A stretch of DNA of 64,000 bases from Eubacteriales bacterium (GCA_029009055.1 JAQXJR010000001.1:62001-126000); one strand, 5' to 3'. Shown: positions 8,622 to 18,276, counted from the stretch's first letter. Numbers and translations are program-made. The notes: generated by a model not told the origin, from the letters alone.

Positions 8622-8668
8622 AAAAAAGTGCTGATTCGAGGATGATTTCCCCGTTTCAGCACTTTTTT
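8622..8668. terminator. Bidirectional terminator
   Basis: AAAAAAGTGCTGA (8622-8634) pairs perfectly with TCAGCACTTTTTT (8656-8668). It serves both the GntR gene and the convergent clpB. Confidence 0.9.
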
Positions 8669-8730
8669 ATTTCCAGCTTCAACCGCGACACTTCTGACAT
8701 CGCTTGCGGCAGTCCCTATGCAGCTCAGTC

Positions 8731-11328
8731 TCAGTGTTTCGAAACGCTGAAGCTCAGTCCGTCAGAGCCTCTATCTATAGTTACATCGCTTCCGTCTTCC
8801 ACTTCGCCTTCTATTATCATCTTAGCGAGCTTAGTCTCTATATTCCTCTGCAGATACCTCTTAACAGGTCTAGCGCCGAATGCCGGTTCGTAAGCCTCCT
8901 CCGCTATGAACTTATGAGCGTCAGGAGTCAGGATAAGCTTAATATCTCTCTCGGACAATCTGTCCTCCAGATGCTTCATGTCTATATCTATGATCCTGGA
9001 AATCTGGCTCTCAGTAAGCGGGCTGAATACCACTATGTCATCTATCCTGTTCAGGAACTCCGGCTTAAAGTAATTCCTCAGCTCGCCTTCTACGTGAGAC
9101 TTAACCTCCGGGTCGATAGTACCGTCGGAGTGGATATTATCTATAAGCTCCTGGCTTCCTATGTTAGAAGTCATGATGATTATAGTATTCTTAAAGTCCA
9201 CGGTCCTGCCCTGGTTATCAGTCAGACGTCCGTCATCCAGGAGCTGCAGCAGGATGTTGAACACATCAGGATGTGCCTTCTCTATTTCATCGAAAAGCAC
9301 TACAGAGTACGGCCTTCTCCTAACAGCCTCTGTCAGCTGGCCGCCCTCGTCATAACCTACATATCCTGGAGGCGCTCCTACCAGTCTGGAAACGGAGTAC
9401 TTCTCCATGTATTCCGACATATCTATCCTGATCAGGTTCTTCTCTGTATCGAAGAGTGCCTCGCAGAGCGTCTTAGCGAGCTCTGTCTTACCTACTCCCG
9501 TAGGACCCATGAATATGAATGAGCCTATAGGCCTGTTCTCATCTTTAAGACCGGCTCTGGCTCTCATAATAGCCTCAGCTACGGCCTCTACGCCTTCATC
9601 CTGGCCGACTACCCTCTTATGAAGGATATCCGGCAGATGTATGAGTTTCTCACGCTCTGTCTCGACGAGCTTAGCTACAGGGATGCCTGTCCAGCTGGAA
9701 ACTACATCGGCTACTTCCTCTTCGCCGACCTCCTCCTTCAGCAGGTGCTCATCCTTAGAATTCTCAGCTGCTCTCTCCTCTTCCTCCAGCTTCTTCTGAA
9801 GCTCAGGCAGCTTACCATATTTCAGAGACGCCAGAGTGTTATAGTCATAGTTTCTCTCCGCCTCTTCTATCTGATGGTTCACATCCTCTATATCCTGCTT
9901 AGTCTTCTTACTCTCGGCTATGACCTTCTTCTCGCCTTCCCACTTAGCGCGCATAGCCTTATCCTTATCCTTAAGCTGAGCCAGTTCCTTCTCCAGAGTT
10001 ACGAGCCTGGACTGAGAGCCCTTATCATCCTCCTTAGACAGGGCCTGCTTCTCTATCTCCAGCTGCATGATCTTCCTGTTTATCTCATCGAGCTCGGAAG
10101 GCATGCTGTCTATCTCTGTCCTGATCCTGGCAGCGGCCTCATCCATAAGGTCTATGGCCTTATCCGGCAGGAACCTGTCGCTTATGTACCTATCTGAAAG
10201 CTTAGCGCAAGCTATAAGGGCGTTATCCGTGATCCTGACTCCGTGATGGATCTCGAATCTCTCCTTAAGGCCTCTGAGGATGGAAATAGTGTCCTCTACA
10301 GAAGGCTGGTCTACGAATACCTTCTGGAAACGCCTCTCCAGAGCCGCGTCCTTCTCTATGTATTTCCTGTACTCATCCAGAGTCGTAGCGCCTATGCAGT
10401 GCAGCTCTCCCCTGGCGAGTTTAGGCTTCAGCATATTTCCGGCGTCCATAGAGCCTTCTGTCTTACCGGCTCCGACTATATTATGGATCTCATCTATGAA
10501 GAGTATTATCCTGCCCTCAGATTTCTCGACCTCGTTCAGAACGGCCTTCAGCCTCTCCTCGAACTCGCCTCTATACTTAGCGCCCGCTATGAGCGAACCC
10601 AAATCTAGGGCGAATATGGTCTTATCCTTCAGGTTCTCTGGCACATCTCCCTTAAGGATTCTCTGCGCCAGTCCCTCTACTACAGCTGTCTTACCTACGC
10701 CCGGCTCACCGATAAGCACAGGGTTATTCTTCGTCCTCCTAGACAGGATCTGGATAGTATGCCTGATCTCAGCATCTCTTCCGATGACAGGGTCCAGTTT
10801 ACCCTTCCTAGCCTCTTCCACGAGGTCCGTGCCATACTTAGCCAGCGCGTCATAGCTGTCCTCAGGATTCTGGCTCGTGACTCTCTGATTTCCCCTGACC
10901 TTATACAGGGCCTGCATGAAGCCATCCTTAGTCACGCCATATTTCCTGAATATTTTAGCGGACGGCGTCCCCTTCTCATCCAGCAAAGCGATATAGATAT
11001 GCTCCACACTTACGTATTCGTCATGGAACTTATCGGCTTCCTTCTCTGCCTTCATCAGGAGCTCGTTCAGCCTCCTGCTGACATATACGTTATCCGCGTT
11101 CCCTGTTACTTTAGGAAGCTTTCCGATCTCAGCCTCTACATCAACTATCAATCTATCAGGATCTATGTCCATATATTGAAGAAGCTTAGGGATAAGTCCA
11201 TCCTTCTGTGTCAACAGAGCGAGATTAAGGTGCTCTCCGTCTATCTCCTGCTGACCGTTCTGGATAGCTAAGTTCTGGCTCTCCATCACAGCCTGCTGAG
11301 CGTTCTGTGTGTACCGTTCAAGATTCAT
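8731..11328 (-). CDS. clpB: ATP-dependent disaggregase ClpB
   Basis: Hexameric AAA+ chaperone that, with DnaK, extracts and refolds aggregated proteins. The 865 residues contain the double Clp N-domain, the first ATPase module (Walker [14 protein letters not shown] near residue 200), the coiled-coil middle domain (about 400-520, KEDDKGSQ to NRDY-like heptads) that marks ClpB rather than ClpA/C, and the second ATPase module ([23 protein letters not shown]). Full length. The ATG at 11328 follows GGGGGTGAT. A perfect CIRCE operator lies 185 bases upstream, so control by HrcA is expected. Confidence 0.97.
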   Translation of the reverse strand: MNLERYTQNAQQAVMESQNLAIQNGQQEIDGEHLNLALLTQKDGLIPKLLQYMDIDPDRLIVDVEAEIGKLPKVTGNADNVYVSRRLNELLMKAEKEADKFHDEYVSVEHIYIALLDEKGTPSAKIFRKYGVTKDGFMQALYKVRGNQRVTSQNPEDSYDALAKYGTDLVEEARKGKLDPVIGRDAEIRHTIQILSRRTKNNPVLIGEPGVGKTAVVEGLAQRILKGDVPENLKDKTIFALDLGSLIAGAKYRGEFEERLKAVLNEVEKSEGRIILFIDEIHNIVGAGKTEGSMDAGNMLKPKLARGELHCIGATTLDEYRKYIEKDAALERRFQKVFVDQPSVEDTISILRGLKERFEIHHGVRITDNALIACAKLSDRYISDRFLPDKAIDLMDEAAARIRTEIDSMPSELDEINRKIMQLEIEKQALSKEDDKGSQSRLVTLEKELAQLKDKDKAMRAKWEGEKKVIAESKKTKQDIEDVNHQIEEAERNYDYNTLASLKYGKLPELQKKLEEEERAAENSKDEHLLKEEVGEEEVADVVSSWTGIPVAKLVETEREKLIHLPDILHKRVVGQDEGVEAVAEAIMRARAGLKDENRPIGSFIFMGPTGVGKTELAKTLCEALFDTEKNLIRIDMSEYMEKYSVSRLVGAPPGYVGYDEGGQLTEAVRRRPYSVVLFDEIEKAHPDVFNILLQLLDDGRLTDNQGRTVDFKNTIIIMTSNIGSQELIDNIHSDGTIDPEVKSHVEGELRNYFKPEFLNRIDDIVVFSPLTESQISRIIDIDMKHLEDRLSERDIKLILTPDAHKFIAEEAYEPAFGARPVKRYLQRNIETKLAKMIIEGEVEDGSDVTIDRGSDGLSFSVSKH

Positions 11329-11512
11329 ATGATCACCCCCACTAACACACTCTCTCTAAACCTAATATTCTGAATATTAAAAATTACTTTAATAAAGATT
11401 GATTAAATCGAATGTTTTCACGTTTTCGTCAAGCGTTTCACACCCGAATGTATGTTCTCCCTCAACCTTTACATGTATTCTATACCCGAATTCCACGAAT
11501 GTAAAGAGATTT

Positions 11513-11539
11513 TTAGCACTCTTTTTGATAGAGTGCTAA
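11513..11539. promoter_or_regulatory. CIRCE operator (HrcA site), perfect match
   Basis: TTAGCACTC (11513-11521), nine bases, then GAGTGCTAA (11531-11539): an exact match to the CIRCE consensus. On the minus strand it overlaps a possible promoter (TTGATT, 18 bases, TATCAA) that would give clpB a ~170-base leader. It is also ~50 bases above the -10 box of the plus-strand pair at 11622-12256. HrcA represses heat-shock genes through this site. Confidence 0.92.
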
Positions 11540-11587
11540 TAATTTTAAAATCAATATATTTTCATATTAAGTACAATCATTTAAGGG

Positions 11588-11593
11588 TATAAT
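11588..11593 (+). promoter_or_regulatory. -10 box for the small-gene pair
   Basis: A perfect TATAAT sits two bases before an ATG at 11595 and about 30 bases before the ATG at 11622. Transcription from it would start inside or after the first ATG, favouring 11622 as start. The -35 region is weak. Confidence 0.4.
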
Positions 11594-11621
11594 TATGGCA
11601 GAAAGGGGCGCGAGTTTAGCT

Positions 11622-11906
11622 ATGTTCGATAAGATAAAGAAGAGATACGAAGAAGTCACGGTATATACTTCTAAAAACGACGCGGAATACGAAGCAGTGA
11701 AATACGCCCTGGACTATAATAATGTTAAATATAGAGACTGGACCACAGAAGAAGCGCCGGTATTCCTGGCAGGCTGGCCTTTCGACCCGAGGCTCTTAGC
11801 CCGAGGAGAGACCCGGCTCAGGAAGATCCACCATATAGACGTAGATCTAGACCATGTAGCTTCAGCTAACGCGATAATCAGAAGGATCCTGTCCGAAAGG
11901 AGATAG
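11622..11906 (+). CDS. Small protein of unknown function, first of a related pair
   Basis: A 94-residue soluble protein with no family I recognise. The pattern is strand-helix-strand: VTVYTSKNDAEYEAVKYALD at the start and HHIDVDLDHVASANAIIRR at the end, which parallels the next protein (VPVFKKRDKETWKQIRIVLK and YYINVKQSEFDRAQEVIR). This resembles small DUF2007-like folds, but that is only an impression. An alternative ATG at 11595 would add nine residues; the -10 box at 11588 and the match of MFDKIKK with MSLFEKK of the neighbour favour 11622. Stop and next start are two bases apart. Confidence 0.65.
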   Translation: MFDKIKKRYEEVTVYTSKNDAEYEAVKYALDYNNVKYRDWTTEEAPVFLAGWPFDPRLLARGETRLRKIHHIDVDLDHVASANAIIRRILSERR

Positions 11907-11908
11907 AT

Positions 11909-12256
11909 ATGAGCTTATTTGAAAAGAAAGTACCGGTATTTAAGAAACGCGATAAAGAAACATGGAAGCAGATCCGCATCGTCCTGAAAGAAGCCGGGAT
12001 CAAGGGCGTTTCCGCAGGCCACTACACTCAGGAAGGAATCATCGCCGGCGGCTGCGCATCTCAGATAGACCCGCGCGACATGGGAGCTAAGGGGAAAATA
12101 GACCGCGACGTTTACTACATTAACGTAAAGCAGTCAGAATTCGACCGCGCCCAGGAAGTCATCAGGAGCAAAGGAATAGTCGCTGAGGTCCTCTCGACGG
12201 ACGAGATCATGAAGGACGGCCCTGAGCGCCATAAGGCGGACCTGAACAGGATCTGA
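11909..12256 (+). CDS. Small protein of unknown function, second of a related pair
   Basis: A 115-residue protein with the same apparent layout as its upstream neighbour: an N-terminal strand and helix, a central glycine-rich loop (IIAGGCASQIDPRDMG), then YYINVKQSEFDRAQEVIRSKG and a charged tail. It starts seven bases after AAAGGAG, which overlaps the end of the previous gene, so the pair is translationally linked. No catalytic signature or membrane segment is visible. The transcript ends at the hairpin at 12293-12321. Confidence 0.7.
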   Translation: MSLFEKKVPVFKKRDKETWKQIRIVLKEAGIKGVSAGHYTQEGIIAGGCASQIDPRDMGAKGKIDRDVYYINVKQSEFDRAQEVIRSKGIVAEVLSTDEIMKDGPERHKADLNRI

Positions 12257-12292
12257 CCAAAACACGTAAAGCCTCTACTTTCATTTAAAATC

Positions 12293-12321
12293 AAAAGGAT
12301 GCCCGCATGGACATCCTTTTT
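12293..12321. terminator. Terminator after the small-gene pair
   Basis: AAAAGGATG pairs with CATCCTTTTT around a ten-base loop; T and A tracts make it usable from both directions, between convergent genes. Confidence 0.85.
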
Positions 12322-12346
12322 CTGTATATTTTTCCTTATTTATGCC

Positions 12347-14101
12347 CTATTCTATCGGCATCTCCCTTAAATTCATTTTTAGCAAAGAAGCAACAGCGTC
12401 TGCCAGCTGGTTCAGATGCATGATCCTCACGTACTCCTGCCCGTAGATCATATGGACATTCTCTAAGTGAGCCGTAGACCCGAAGAATATGGCCGCCGTC
12501 CTGATTCCGCCATTTCTCAGCGTCTTCACAGCCTCAGCCGTATCCTCAGCCGCCGGCATGCCCTCGTACTCCCGCTTCTTCGGCTCCTTCTCCGTCGGCA
12601 TGAGCGGCACGGAATCATTAGGATTCGCGTCCGTCAGCACCAGAAGCAGCCTCTTTTTATCTTTAGATACTCTGTCATTATTCATGACATATTCCATGGC
12701 CCTGAAGCAAAGCCCGTCTCTGTTCCAGCCTCCGGCATAGAATGAGAGGACACCGCGGACGTCCTTTGCTCCATAATCCTTAAGCTGCTGGATGACCGTG
12801 TAACCCCTGAGAGAGCGGAAACAACTAACCCTCACCGGGATACCGCATGACTCGAAACTCTTAGCGATCACGTAAGCCTGGGAAGCTATGACCTCCTGGG
12901 AATTCATCCGGGACTGGGACGCGTCGAGCAATATGTCGACCGTCAGCGTGTACTCAGCCACATCCGAATTAGCCAGGAAGACCTTATCGTCATTAAGGAC
13001 TGGGATCCTGTAGACTTTCGTCGGGTCCAGCCTGCCGCGCTTAGCCTGCTGAGGCAGGTAGCGGAGGTACGATGAGAAGACAGTATCTATCTGAGCCGAC
13101 AGGTTCTTCACGTTCTCCTCTATCTGGAAGAAATGATCCTGGAGGAACTTCTCGTTGCGGGATTTTTGGCGAGCTTCATCTTCTCTTAAGTCGCGCCCTT
13201 CTTCAGTCCGGGTGTCGCCGCCTCCGGCTGATTTAGAGAACCAGAGCCTGCAGCCCGCGTCAGCGCCATCGCAGAGGTTATTCTCCAATATCCGCATTTC
13301 CTTATCGGAATACATGCATGGACCGAAAGCGGTCTCTATATATTCCCGGTCTTTCTCCGGGTCTTTAGACATATGGAGCTCGCCCGGCGTATGAGTAAGA
13401 TGCACGCTTCCGGCTCTGTCGCCCGTGCCCGTACCTCTTCTTAATACGAGCATATCCGTGCTCCGGTGCTCCCTATGCATTATAAGCTTTGCCAGCACCC
13501 GAGCAGCGCCCTTAACGTATATCTTCCTTCCGCCCATGGTCTTAGCCGGCTTCACGTGGAAATGATCCAGGAGCACGGCCTCCATGGCCCGGAGCACGCC
13601 GTCCGTATCCAGATCGCCCGGAAACTCCAGAGCTTTAGCCAGCGCGTGCTCGGAAGGCGTAAGAACAGGTTCTCGCTTTCCCAACACCTTAGCCCAGCGG
13701 TATTCCTCCTGGTTGAAGACTTTCACGCTCATGACCATCATCTGCTGCTTGGAAAGACCGCTCCTATATACATAGAAGTCGCGGGCCCGATTCGCTCGAA
13801 GATAAGTCATTACAGGCCGCTCAGCCACTTCCTTCTCATAGACGCAGTTCTCCAGGCCCAGCCACATGATCTCGCTAGCCTCGGCCAACCTGTCAGAACC
13901 CGCCAGATCATCGAAGAAATCAGCGATCCTGTCCAGGTCCAGCCACTTCTTAATCAGGCCGATTACCATATTAAAATAATAGTCCGGGTCCCCATTCGGG
14001 TAGAAAGCCTGGAATGGCGAATCGAAATCATAGTCGCCCGCCGCGTTCCAGATGAAATTCAGCGCCCGCCGGGACGTACCCGTGTAATGCTGCTTTATCA
14101 T
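12347..14101 (-). CDS. VWA-domain protein, CobT/NorD type
   Basis: A 584-residue cytoplasmic protein. The last ~220 residues form a von Willebrand A domain with a MIDAS metal site: DASQS near residue 390, with a later conserved TDANPND. The first ~300 residues are helical and lack a named domain. Proteins of this type partner with MoxR AAA+ ATPases to insert metals or remodel enzymes, as CobN/CobS/CobT or NorD/NorQ do. Its start overlaps the stop of the MoxR gene by four bases (ATGA), so the two are made together. No metal enzyme lies next to it, so the client is unknown. Confidence 0.85.
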   Translation of the reverse strand: MIKQHYTGTSRRALNFIWNAAGDYDFDSPFQAFYPNGDPDYYFNMVIGLIKKWLDLDRIADFFDDLAGSDRLAEASEIMWLGLENCVYEKEVAERPVMTYLRANRARDFYVYRSGLSKQQMMVMSVKVFNQEEYRWAKVLGKREPVLTPSEHALAKALEFPGDLDTDGVLRAMEAVLLDHFHVKPAKTMGGRKIYVKGAARVLAKLIMHREHRSTDMLVLRRGTGTGDRAGSVHLTHTPGELHMSKDPEKDREYIETAFGPCMYSDKEMRILENNLCDGADAGCRLWFSKSAGGGDTRTEEGRDLREDEARQKSRNEKFLQDHFFQIEENVKNLSAQIDTVFSSYLRYLPQQAKRGRLDPTKVYRIPVLNDDKVFLANSDVAEYTLTVDILLDASQSRMNSQEVIASQAYVIAKSFESCGIPVRVSCFRSLRGYTVIQQLKDYGAKDVRGVLSFYAGGWNRDGLCFRAMEYVMNNDRVSKDKKRLLLVLTDANPNDSVPLMPTEKEPKKREYEGMPAAEDTAEAVKTLRNGGIRTAAIFFGSTAHLENVHMIYGQEYVRIMHLNQLADAVASLLKMNLREMPIE

Positions 14102-15024
14102 TTCCCGCTCCAGACATCGCTTCGGCCCAGGTCAGGCGGTATGCGGCTCGATATGACGTCATCCACCAGCTTCCGCTCGTACTCATCGAATGTCTTATTA
14201 ACTATGCACATATCCATAGCGTCGCCGCACTTCACACCCTTACCTATGAGGCGGATCGCGTCTATAAGTCCTCTCAGATCCAGCGCTCTCTCAGATATCT
14301 CAGCGCTCTCAGCCTTCTTCTCTATGTCATAGAACAGCTTAACGAACTGGCTCCTGATGTCGTCCCTCATGCCCGGGAACGTATCGTTAAGCAGCTTATC
14401 CAGGTCGCTTTCCCTGATGAGCGGCATGTCTATGATGGCGAACCTCGAGCAAAGCGCTTCGTTCAGGTCTCTCGTCCCCGCGTATCCGTAGTTCATGGTC
14501 GCTATGAACCTGGTCTCTTCCCTCACCGGGATCCTGTCGTATCCGGCTACATCTATAGCGTGACGGAAGTCCAGGGTCGAGTGGAGGACAGCTAAAGCCT
14601 CGTTCCTGGCCATATTTATCTCATCCAGGACGCCGAAGCCGCCCTCTACAGCGCAGTTATACACAGGTCCCGGTCTGAATGTCACCTTATTCCCATCGTA
14701 AGTATCCGTGCCGATAAGGTAGGACGCGTCTACATTTATATGGAAGCTGACATCCCAGAGCGGACGGCCGAACAGGAGTGCCAGATTCTCAGCCAGGACG
14801 TTCTTACCCGTGGCTTTAGGTCCTGCCAGCAGCAGGTTCTCCCCGCAAAGAAGAGCCGCTATGGCCTTATTCCATATATCCGTTCCGTAGTATAGATACT
14901 CCGGCTCAGGTATCCTGGCCTTAAATTCTTCATTTACTCCGTGCTTATCCCTAAACTCCAAAGCCTCGTCCAGAAGCTCTGGATCTACGTTTTCATCTCG
15001 TAGAAATTGAATCAGATCTTTCAT
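14098..15024 (-). CDS. MoxR-type AAA+ ATPase
   Basis: The 308-residue protein has Walker A GPKATGKN near residue 75, Walker B FGVLDEINMA, sensor 1 in FIATMNYGYAGT and the arginine finger region ALCSRFAIIDMP: a MoxR/CobS/NorQ ATPase. It is expected to act as a ring chaperone with the VWA partner downstream. A TTG four codons upstream is in frame, but the ATG at 15024 is preferred. It lies 12 bases below the membrane protein gene and overlaps the VWA gene by four bases. Confidence 0.9.
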   Translation of the reverse strand: MKDLIQFLRDENVDPELLDEALEFRDKHGVNEEFKARIPEPEYLYYGTDIWNKAIAALLCGENLLLAGPKATGKNVLAENLALLFGRPLWDVSFHINVDASYLIGTDTYDGNKVTFRPGPVYNCAVEGGFGVLDEINMARNEALAVLHSTLDFRHAIDVAGYDRIPVREETRFIATMNYGYAGTRDLNEALCSRFAIIDMPLIRESDLDKLLNDTFPGMRDDIRSQFVKLFYDIEKKAESAEISERALDLRGLIDAIRLIGKGVKCGDAMDMCIVNKTFDEYERKLVDDVISSRIPPDLGRSDVWSGK

Positions 15025-15036
15025 CTCAACACCCAA

Positions 15037-16044
15037 TTATTCATAGTCAGAAACCAGGAACATAGGCTTCACAGCCACGACTTCATCGTACTCTTCCTGG
15101 GAAACAGTAACACTCTTATTCAGCGCTTTCAGGTCTTCCTTCACGACATCGAGAGCTTCAGAGGCTGTCTCAGCCCTGCCCTCTTTAATGACTCTTATCA
15201 TGCGCTTAAGGACTATAGGATGAGCGTACCTGGCAGGTACAGGGAAGTGCTTCTCTGTGGATATATAATCCTCCGACCCCTTCACAGCGCTGTCCCACTC
15301 TTCCTTTATCTTCTTCATGGAGTTCCTGCCGATAGGAACGAGATTACCGGATAGAGAGAATACCAGGAAAGCGCCTCCGAAGAGCAGCAGGTACATCCAC
15401 CAGCCATACCCCTTTAGATATGCCGGCAGCGTGGCGATGAGCGCGGCTATAGCCACTACGAATATGCCTACACCTAAGGCCCTTCTACCAGGCGAGACCA
15501 TCTGCTGGACCCTCATCTTACCAGCCGTGTAGGAAAGGTTCCTGTATAGTTCAGCGTCATCTTCCAGATAATCTATGGCCTGCTCCAGCCTGCTCACAGT
15601 CTGCTCAGCCGTCGGGCTTATCTCGTCCTTATATCTCTGAGCTTCCTTCCTGGCAGCCTCCTTCAGCTTAGCTTCAGCCGCCTTACTGTGAGTCGGAATG
15701 CCCGGGAAAGCGTCTTCTATCCTGGCGAGCATGCGGTCCACATCGTGCTCGTACTTAAAATTACAGCGTTTCTGTGTCCCGTCCTTCAGTTCTACCACGA
15801 GATATGACATGGCGCCGAATGCTCCGATGCCCGTGAATCCGCCCTTACTCATGGCTACCTGCTTATAGACCCTGGACACGTCCTCCCAGACAGCGTAATA
15901 CCGCCTGCTGATATAGAAGCTGTTCAGATATATGGCCTCGGCGCCGATCCCAGCCGGGCCGATTTTCTCACAAGTATTCACGTCCTGCTCCAGTTCTTTG
16001 TCTGAAAGTTTACGCTTCCCGATCGAGCTTGGTTTGAATAGCAA
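15037..16044 (-). CDS. Membrane protein of the MoxR/VWA operon, unknown function
   Basis: A 335-residue protein with two adjacent membrane helices (ALGVGIFVVAIAALIATLP and GWWMYLLLFGGAFLVFSL, about residues 185-240), a charged cytoplasmic N domain with a glycine-rich GGFTGIGAFGAMSYLVVEL strand, and a long helical tail. No ATG is in frame near the likely start: TTG at 16044 is chosen because AGAGG lies eight bases upstream, and an extension to 16167 would run through a palindromic repeat and a terminator. First gene of the operon with MoxR and VWA, suggesting the complex acts at the membrane. Confidence 0.7.
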   Translation of the reverse strand: MLFKPSSIGKRKLSDKELEQDVNTCEKIGPAGIGAEAIYLNSFYISRRYYAVWEDVSRVYKQVAMSKGGFTGIGAFGAMSYLVVELKDGTQKRCNFKYEHDVDRMLARIEDAFPGIPTHSKAAEAKLKEAARKEAQRYKDEISPTAEQTVSRLEQAIDYLEDDAELYRNLSYTAGKMRVQQMVSPGRRALGVGIFVVAIAALIATLPAYLKGYGWWMYLLLFGGAFLVFSLSGNLVPIGRNSMKKIKEEWDSAVKGSEDYISTEKHFPVPARYAHPIVLKRMIRVIKEGRAETASEALDVVKEDLKALNKSVTVSQEEYDEVVAVKPMFLVSDYE

Positions 16045-16069
16045 AACATTTACCTCTTTTCTACTTCTC

Positions 16070-16125
16070 AGCAAAGCCCACCCGCCTGGCTTCCCTCTGG
16101 GAGCCATATGAGGATCGGCTTTGCT
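16070..16125. repeat. Palindromic element with AGCAAAGCC/GGCTTTGCT ends
   Basis: Perfect 9-bp inverted termini at 16070-16078 and 16117-16125 flank a GC-rich core containing TGGCTTCCC/GGGAGCCA. It is followed by TATA, as at 55750. One of several intergenic elements of this type in the window. Confidence 0.5.
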
Positions 16126-16138
16126 ATACAAAAACCTG

Positions 16139-16163
16139 AAAAAGGCGGGGATGTGACCCCGCC
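16139..16163 (-). terminator. Terminator after cstA
   Basis: On the minus strand GGCGGGG-TCACAT-CCCCGCC is followed by TTTTT, 14 bases past the cstA stop. Confidence 0.9.
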
Positions 16164-16176
16164 TCAATATTAGCGA

Positions 16177-17679
16177 TTAAGCTCTAGCTGCCGCTTCTCT
16201 AGCGGTTACAGTCTCAGGAGCGTTCTTCGCAGCCTTCAGGAATATTACAAGGAATACTACAGCTACGATGATTCCAACAGGGTAAGCTACCTTAGTGTTA
16301 TATGTCAGGGCCTTTATCATACCCAGGCACTCAGGAGCCATCGTGAAGTATGTAGCGGATACAGCGCTCATGAATGTAGCAGGAACAGCTGTGATCCAGT
16401 AATTCTTCTTCTGGGAAGCCAGGAACATGGATGCTGACCAAAGAACGATCATAGCCAGTGTCTGGTTAGTCCAGCTGAAGTATCTCCAAATTACTGTGTA
16501 ATCAATAACGCCGAAAACGTTACCGAATCCGAGGATGCATCCTACACCCAGTACAGGAACGCAGAGAGCGAGTCTGTGAAGCTTAGGACCCTGGTCGAAT
16601 TTCATCCAGTCGGACAGAGTCAGACGAGCCGAACGGAATGCTGTATCTCCTGATGTGATCGGGCATACGACTACACCGATCATAGCCAGAACTACGCCGA
16701 CCTTACCCATAGTCTTAACACTTACGTCGTAAATAGCAGCAGACTGGCCGTTAGCGAGGGCTTCTGCCAGACCTGTGTTGAGTCCTCCGGTAACCTTATA
16801 GAGTGATACTCCGGCAGCGGCCCAGATCAGGGCGATGATGCCTTCAGCGACCATAGCTCCGTAGAATACGAAGTGGCCCTGACGCTCACTCTTCAGGCAG
16901 CGTGCCATCAGAGGCGCCTGAGTTGAATGGAATCCGGAAATGGCTCCGCAGGCTACTGTGATGAACATGAAGCTCCAGATAGGAGTCTTAGCAGGGTGCA
17001 TGTTATAGAAGTGTGACCAGAGTTCCGGTGTGGAATATCCATGTGCCGGAAGTCCGATAGCAACTCCGATAGCCATTAAGATCAGGCAGATACCGAATAT
17101 AGGGTAGATCTTACCGATGATCTTATCGATTGAAAGGAATGTGGCGATGAAATAGTAAGCCATGATGATGGTAAGCCATACTACAGGCTTAGCGAACGTT
17201 CCTGTAACTCCCTTATTAGTTAACAGGGTGATGATAAGTCCTGTAGGTCCTACAGCGAATACTGTACCTACCATGATCAGCAGTACGACTGAGAAGAATC
17301 TCATAACCTGCTTCATGCCGTCTCCGAGGTAGATACCGGATACCTCTGCTATAGAGTCTCCGTTATTTCTCTCAGAAAGCATACCTGAGAAATAGTCGTG
17401 GACAGCTCCGGCGAAAATAGTACCGAATGTGATCCAGAGGAATACGAGTGGTCCCCAGAGAGCGCCCTGAAGTGCGCCGAAGATAGGTCCCAGACCCGCG
17501 ATGTTAAGAAGCTCTACCAGGAACAGCTTCCACTGTGGCATAACGACATAATCGATGCCGTCGTTGATAGCTACGGCTGGTGTCTCACGGTCATCAGGTC
17601 CGAACGTATTATCTACGAACTTACCATAGGTGAAATATCCGCCAACCAGTATAGCCAGACAAATGATAAAACTAATCAT
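16177..17679 (-). CDS. cstA: CstA-family pyruvate/peptide transporter
   Basis: A 500-residue polytopic membrane protein (roughly 13-15 helices) of the CstA/BtsT family. Family landmarks are LNIAGLGPIFGALQGALWGP, GAVHDYFSGMLSERN, GAISGFHSTQAPLMARC and ITSGDTAFRSARL. Characterised members import pyruvate with protons or take up peptides during starvation; which applies here is unknown. It is the short clostridial form rather than the ~700-residue E. coli type. The start follows AAAAGGAG. It has a private terminator and a long upstream region with a CcpA-like site. Confidence 0.92.
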   Translation of the reverse strand: MISFIICLAILVGGYFTYGKFVDNTFGPDDRETPAVAINDGIDYVVMPQWKLFLVELLNIAGLGPIFGALQGALWGPLVFLWITFGTIFAGAVHDYFSGMLSERNNGDSIAEVSGIYLGDGMKQVMRFFSVVLLIMVGTVFAVGPTGLIITLLTNKGVTGTFAKPVVWLTIIMAYYFIATFLSIDKIIGKIYPIFGICLILMAIGVAIGLPAHGYSTPELWSHFYNMHPAKTPIWSFMFITVACGAISGFHSTQAPLMARCLKSERQGHFVFYGAMVAEGIIALIWAAAGVSLYKVTGGLNTGLAEALANGQSAAIYDVSVKTMGKVGVVLAMIGVVVCPITSGDTAFRSARLTLSDWMKFDQGPKLHRLALCVPVLGVGCILGFGNVFGVIDYTVIWRYFSWTNQTLAMIVLWSASMFLASQKKNYWITAVPATFMSAVSATYFTMAPECLGMIKALTYNTKVAYPVGIIVAVVFLVIFLKAAKNAPETVTAREAAARA

Positions 17680-18154
17680 AATCTGCTCCTTTTCCCTGTG
17701 GCATGATTGCCAATAGAAAGAAATAATAAATAATAAGTTGTATAAGGATTAGATTTTAATACTAGAGGAACTCACCCTGGAACAAGGTCCTGGTAAACGA
17801 TGTCCTCCGGCAGGCGCCCTCTTAATATTCATGATTATTATATTTATATAATTATACAGCCCGCAGTCGACCGAGCTGTTATTACCTGACTTTCATGTCA
17901 TCTTTTCTTTCCATTTGCTATTATATACTTCCACACAAAAATTTCACGATGTGCAATACATTTTTTGGAGTACATGAGAAAAAATGTTTTTAAATGTGCA
18001 TCACTTTGCATGCTCGCTTCTGATTTCAACGGTCGCAGCCTTTCAATTTTGTACTGAAAGCGTTTCGTTTTATGCACTTAATTTAGAACATAAAATTTTC
18101 AACCCTACTTTTCGCAGCAATTATTCAAATATTAGACACATATAGGAGTATGTA
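17680..18154 (-). promoter_or_regulatory. Long upstream/leader region of cstA
   Basis: No gene was found in this ~475-base AT-rich stretch. On the minus strand a perfect TATAAT lies at 17920-17925 and another TATAAT near 17850. A near-cre site is at 18055-18067: read on the minus strand, ACGCTTTCA matches one half of the CcpA consensus fully while the other half has two mismatches. If the 17920 promoter is used, cstA has a ~235-base leader with GC-rich pairing segments near 17770-17825. Confidence 0.35.
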
Positions 18155-18155
18155 T

Positions 18156-18187
18156 AAAAAAGTCCTGAAACCATAAGGCTCCAGGAC
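18156..18187 (-). terminator. Terminator after the SGNH hydrolase gene
   Basis: On the minus strand GTCCTG pairs with CAGGAC around a 14-base loop and is followed by TTTTTT. Confidence 0.8.
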
Positions 18188-18276
18188 ATACATCATACTA
18201 TACTTATGAAATTATTATCGGAGATATCCTCCACGGGATAGATTTGCTCGAGTTCGACCATGACCGGCAGCCCGGC

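Noticed and set aside
8704..11271. Plus-strand open frames opposite clpB
   Set aside because: They mirror the codon pattern of clpB on the other strand, lack ribosome sites and have no recognisable domains.
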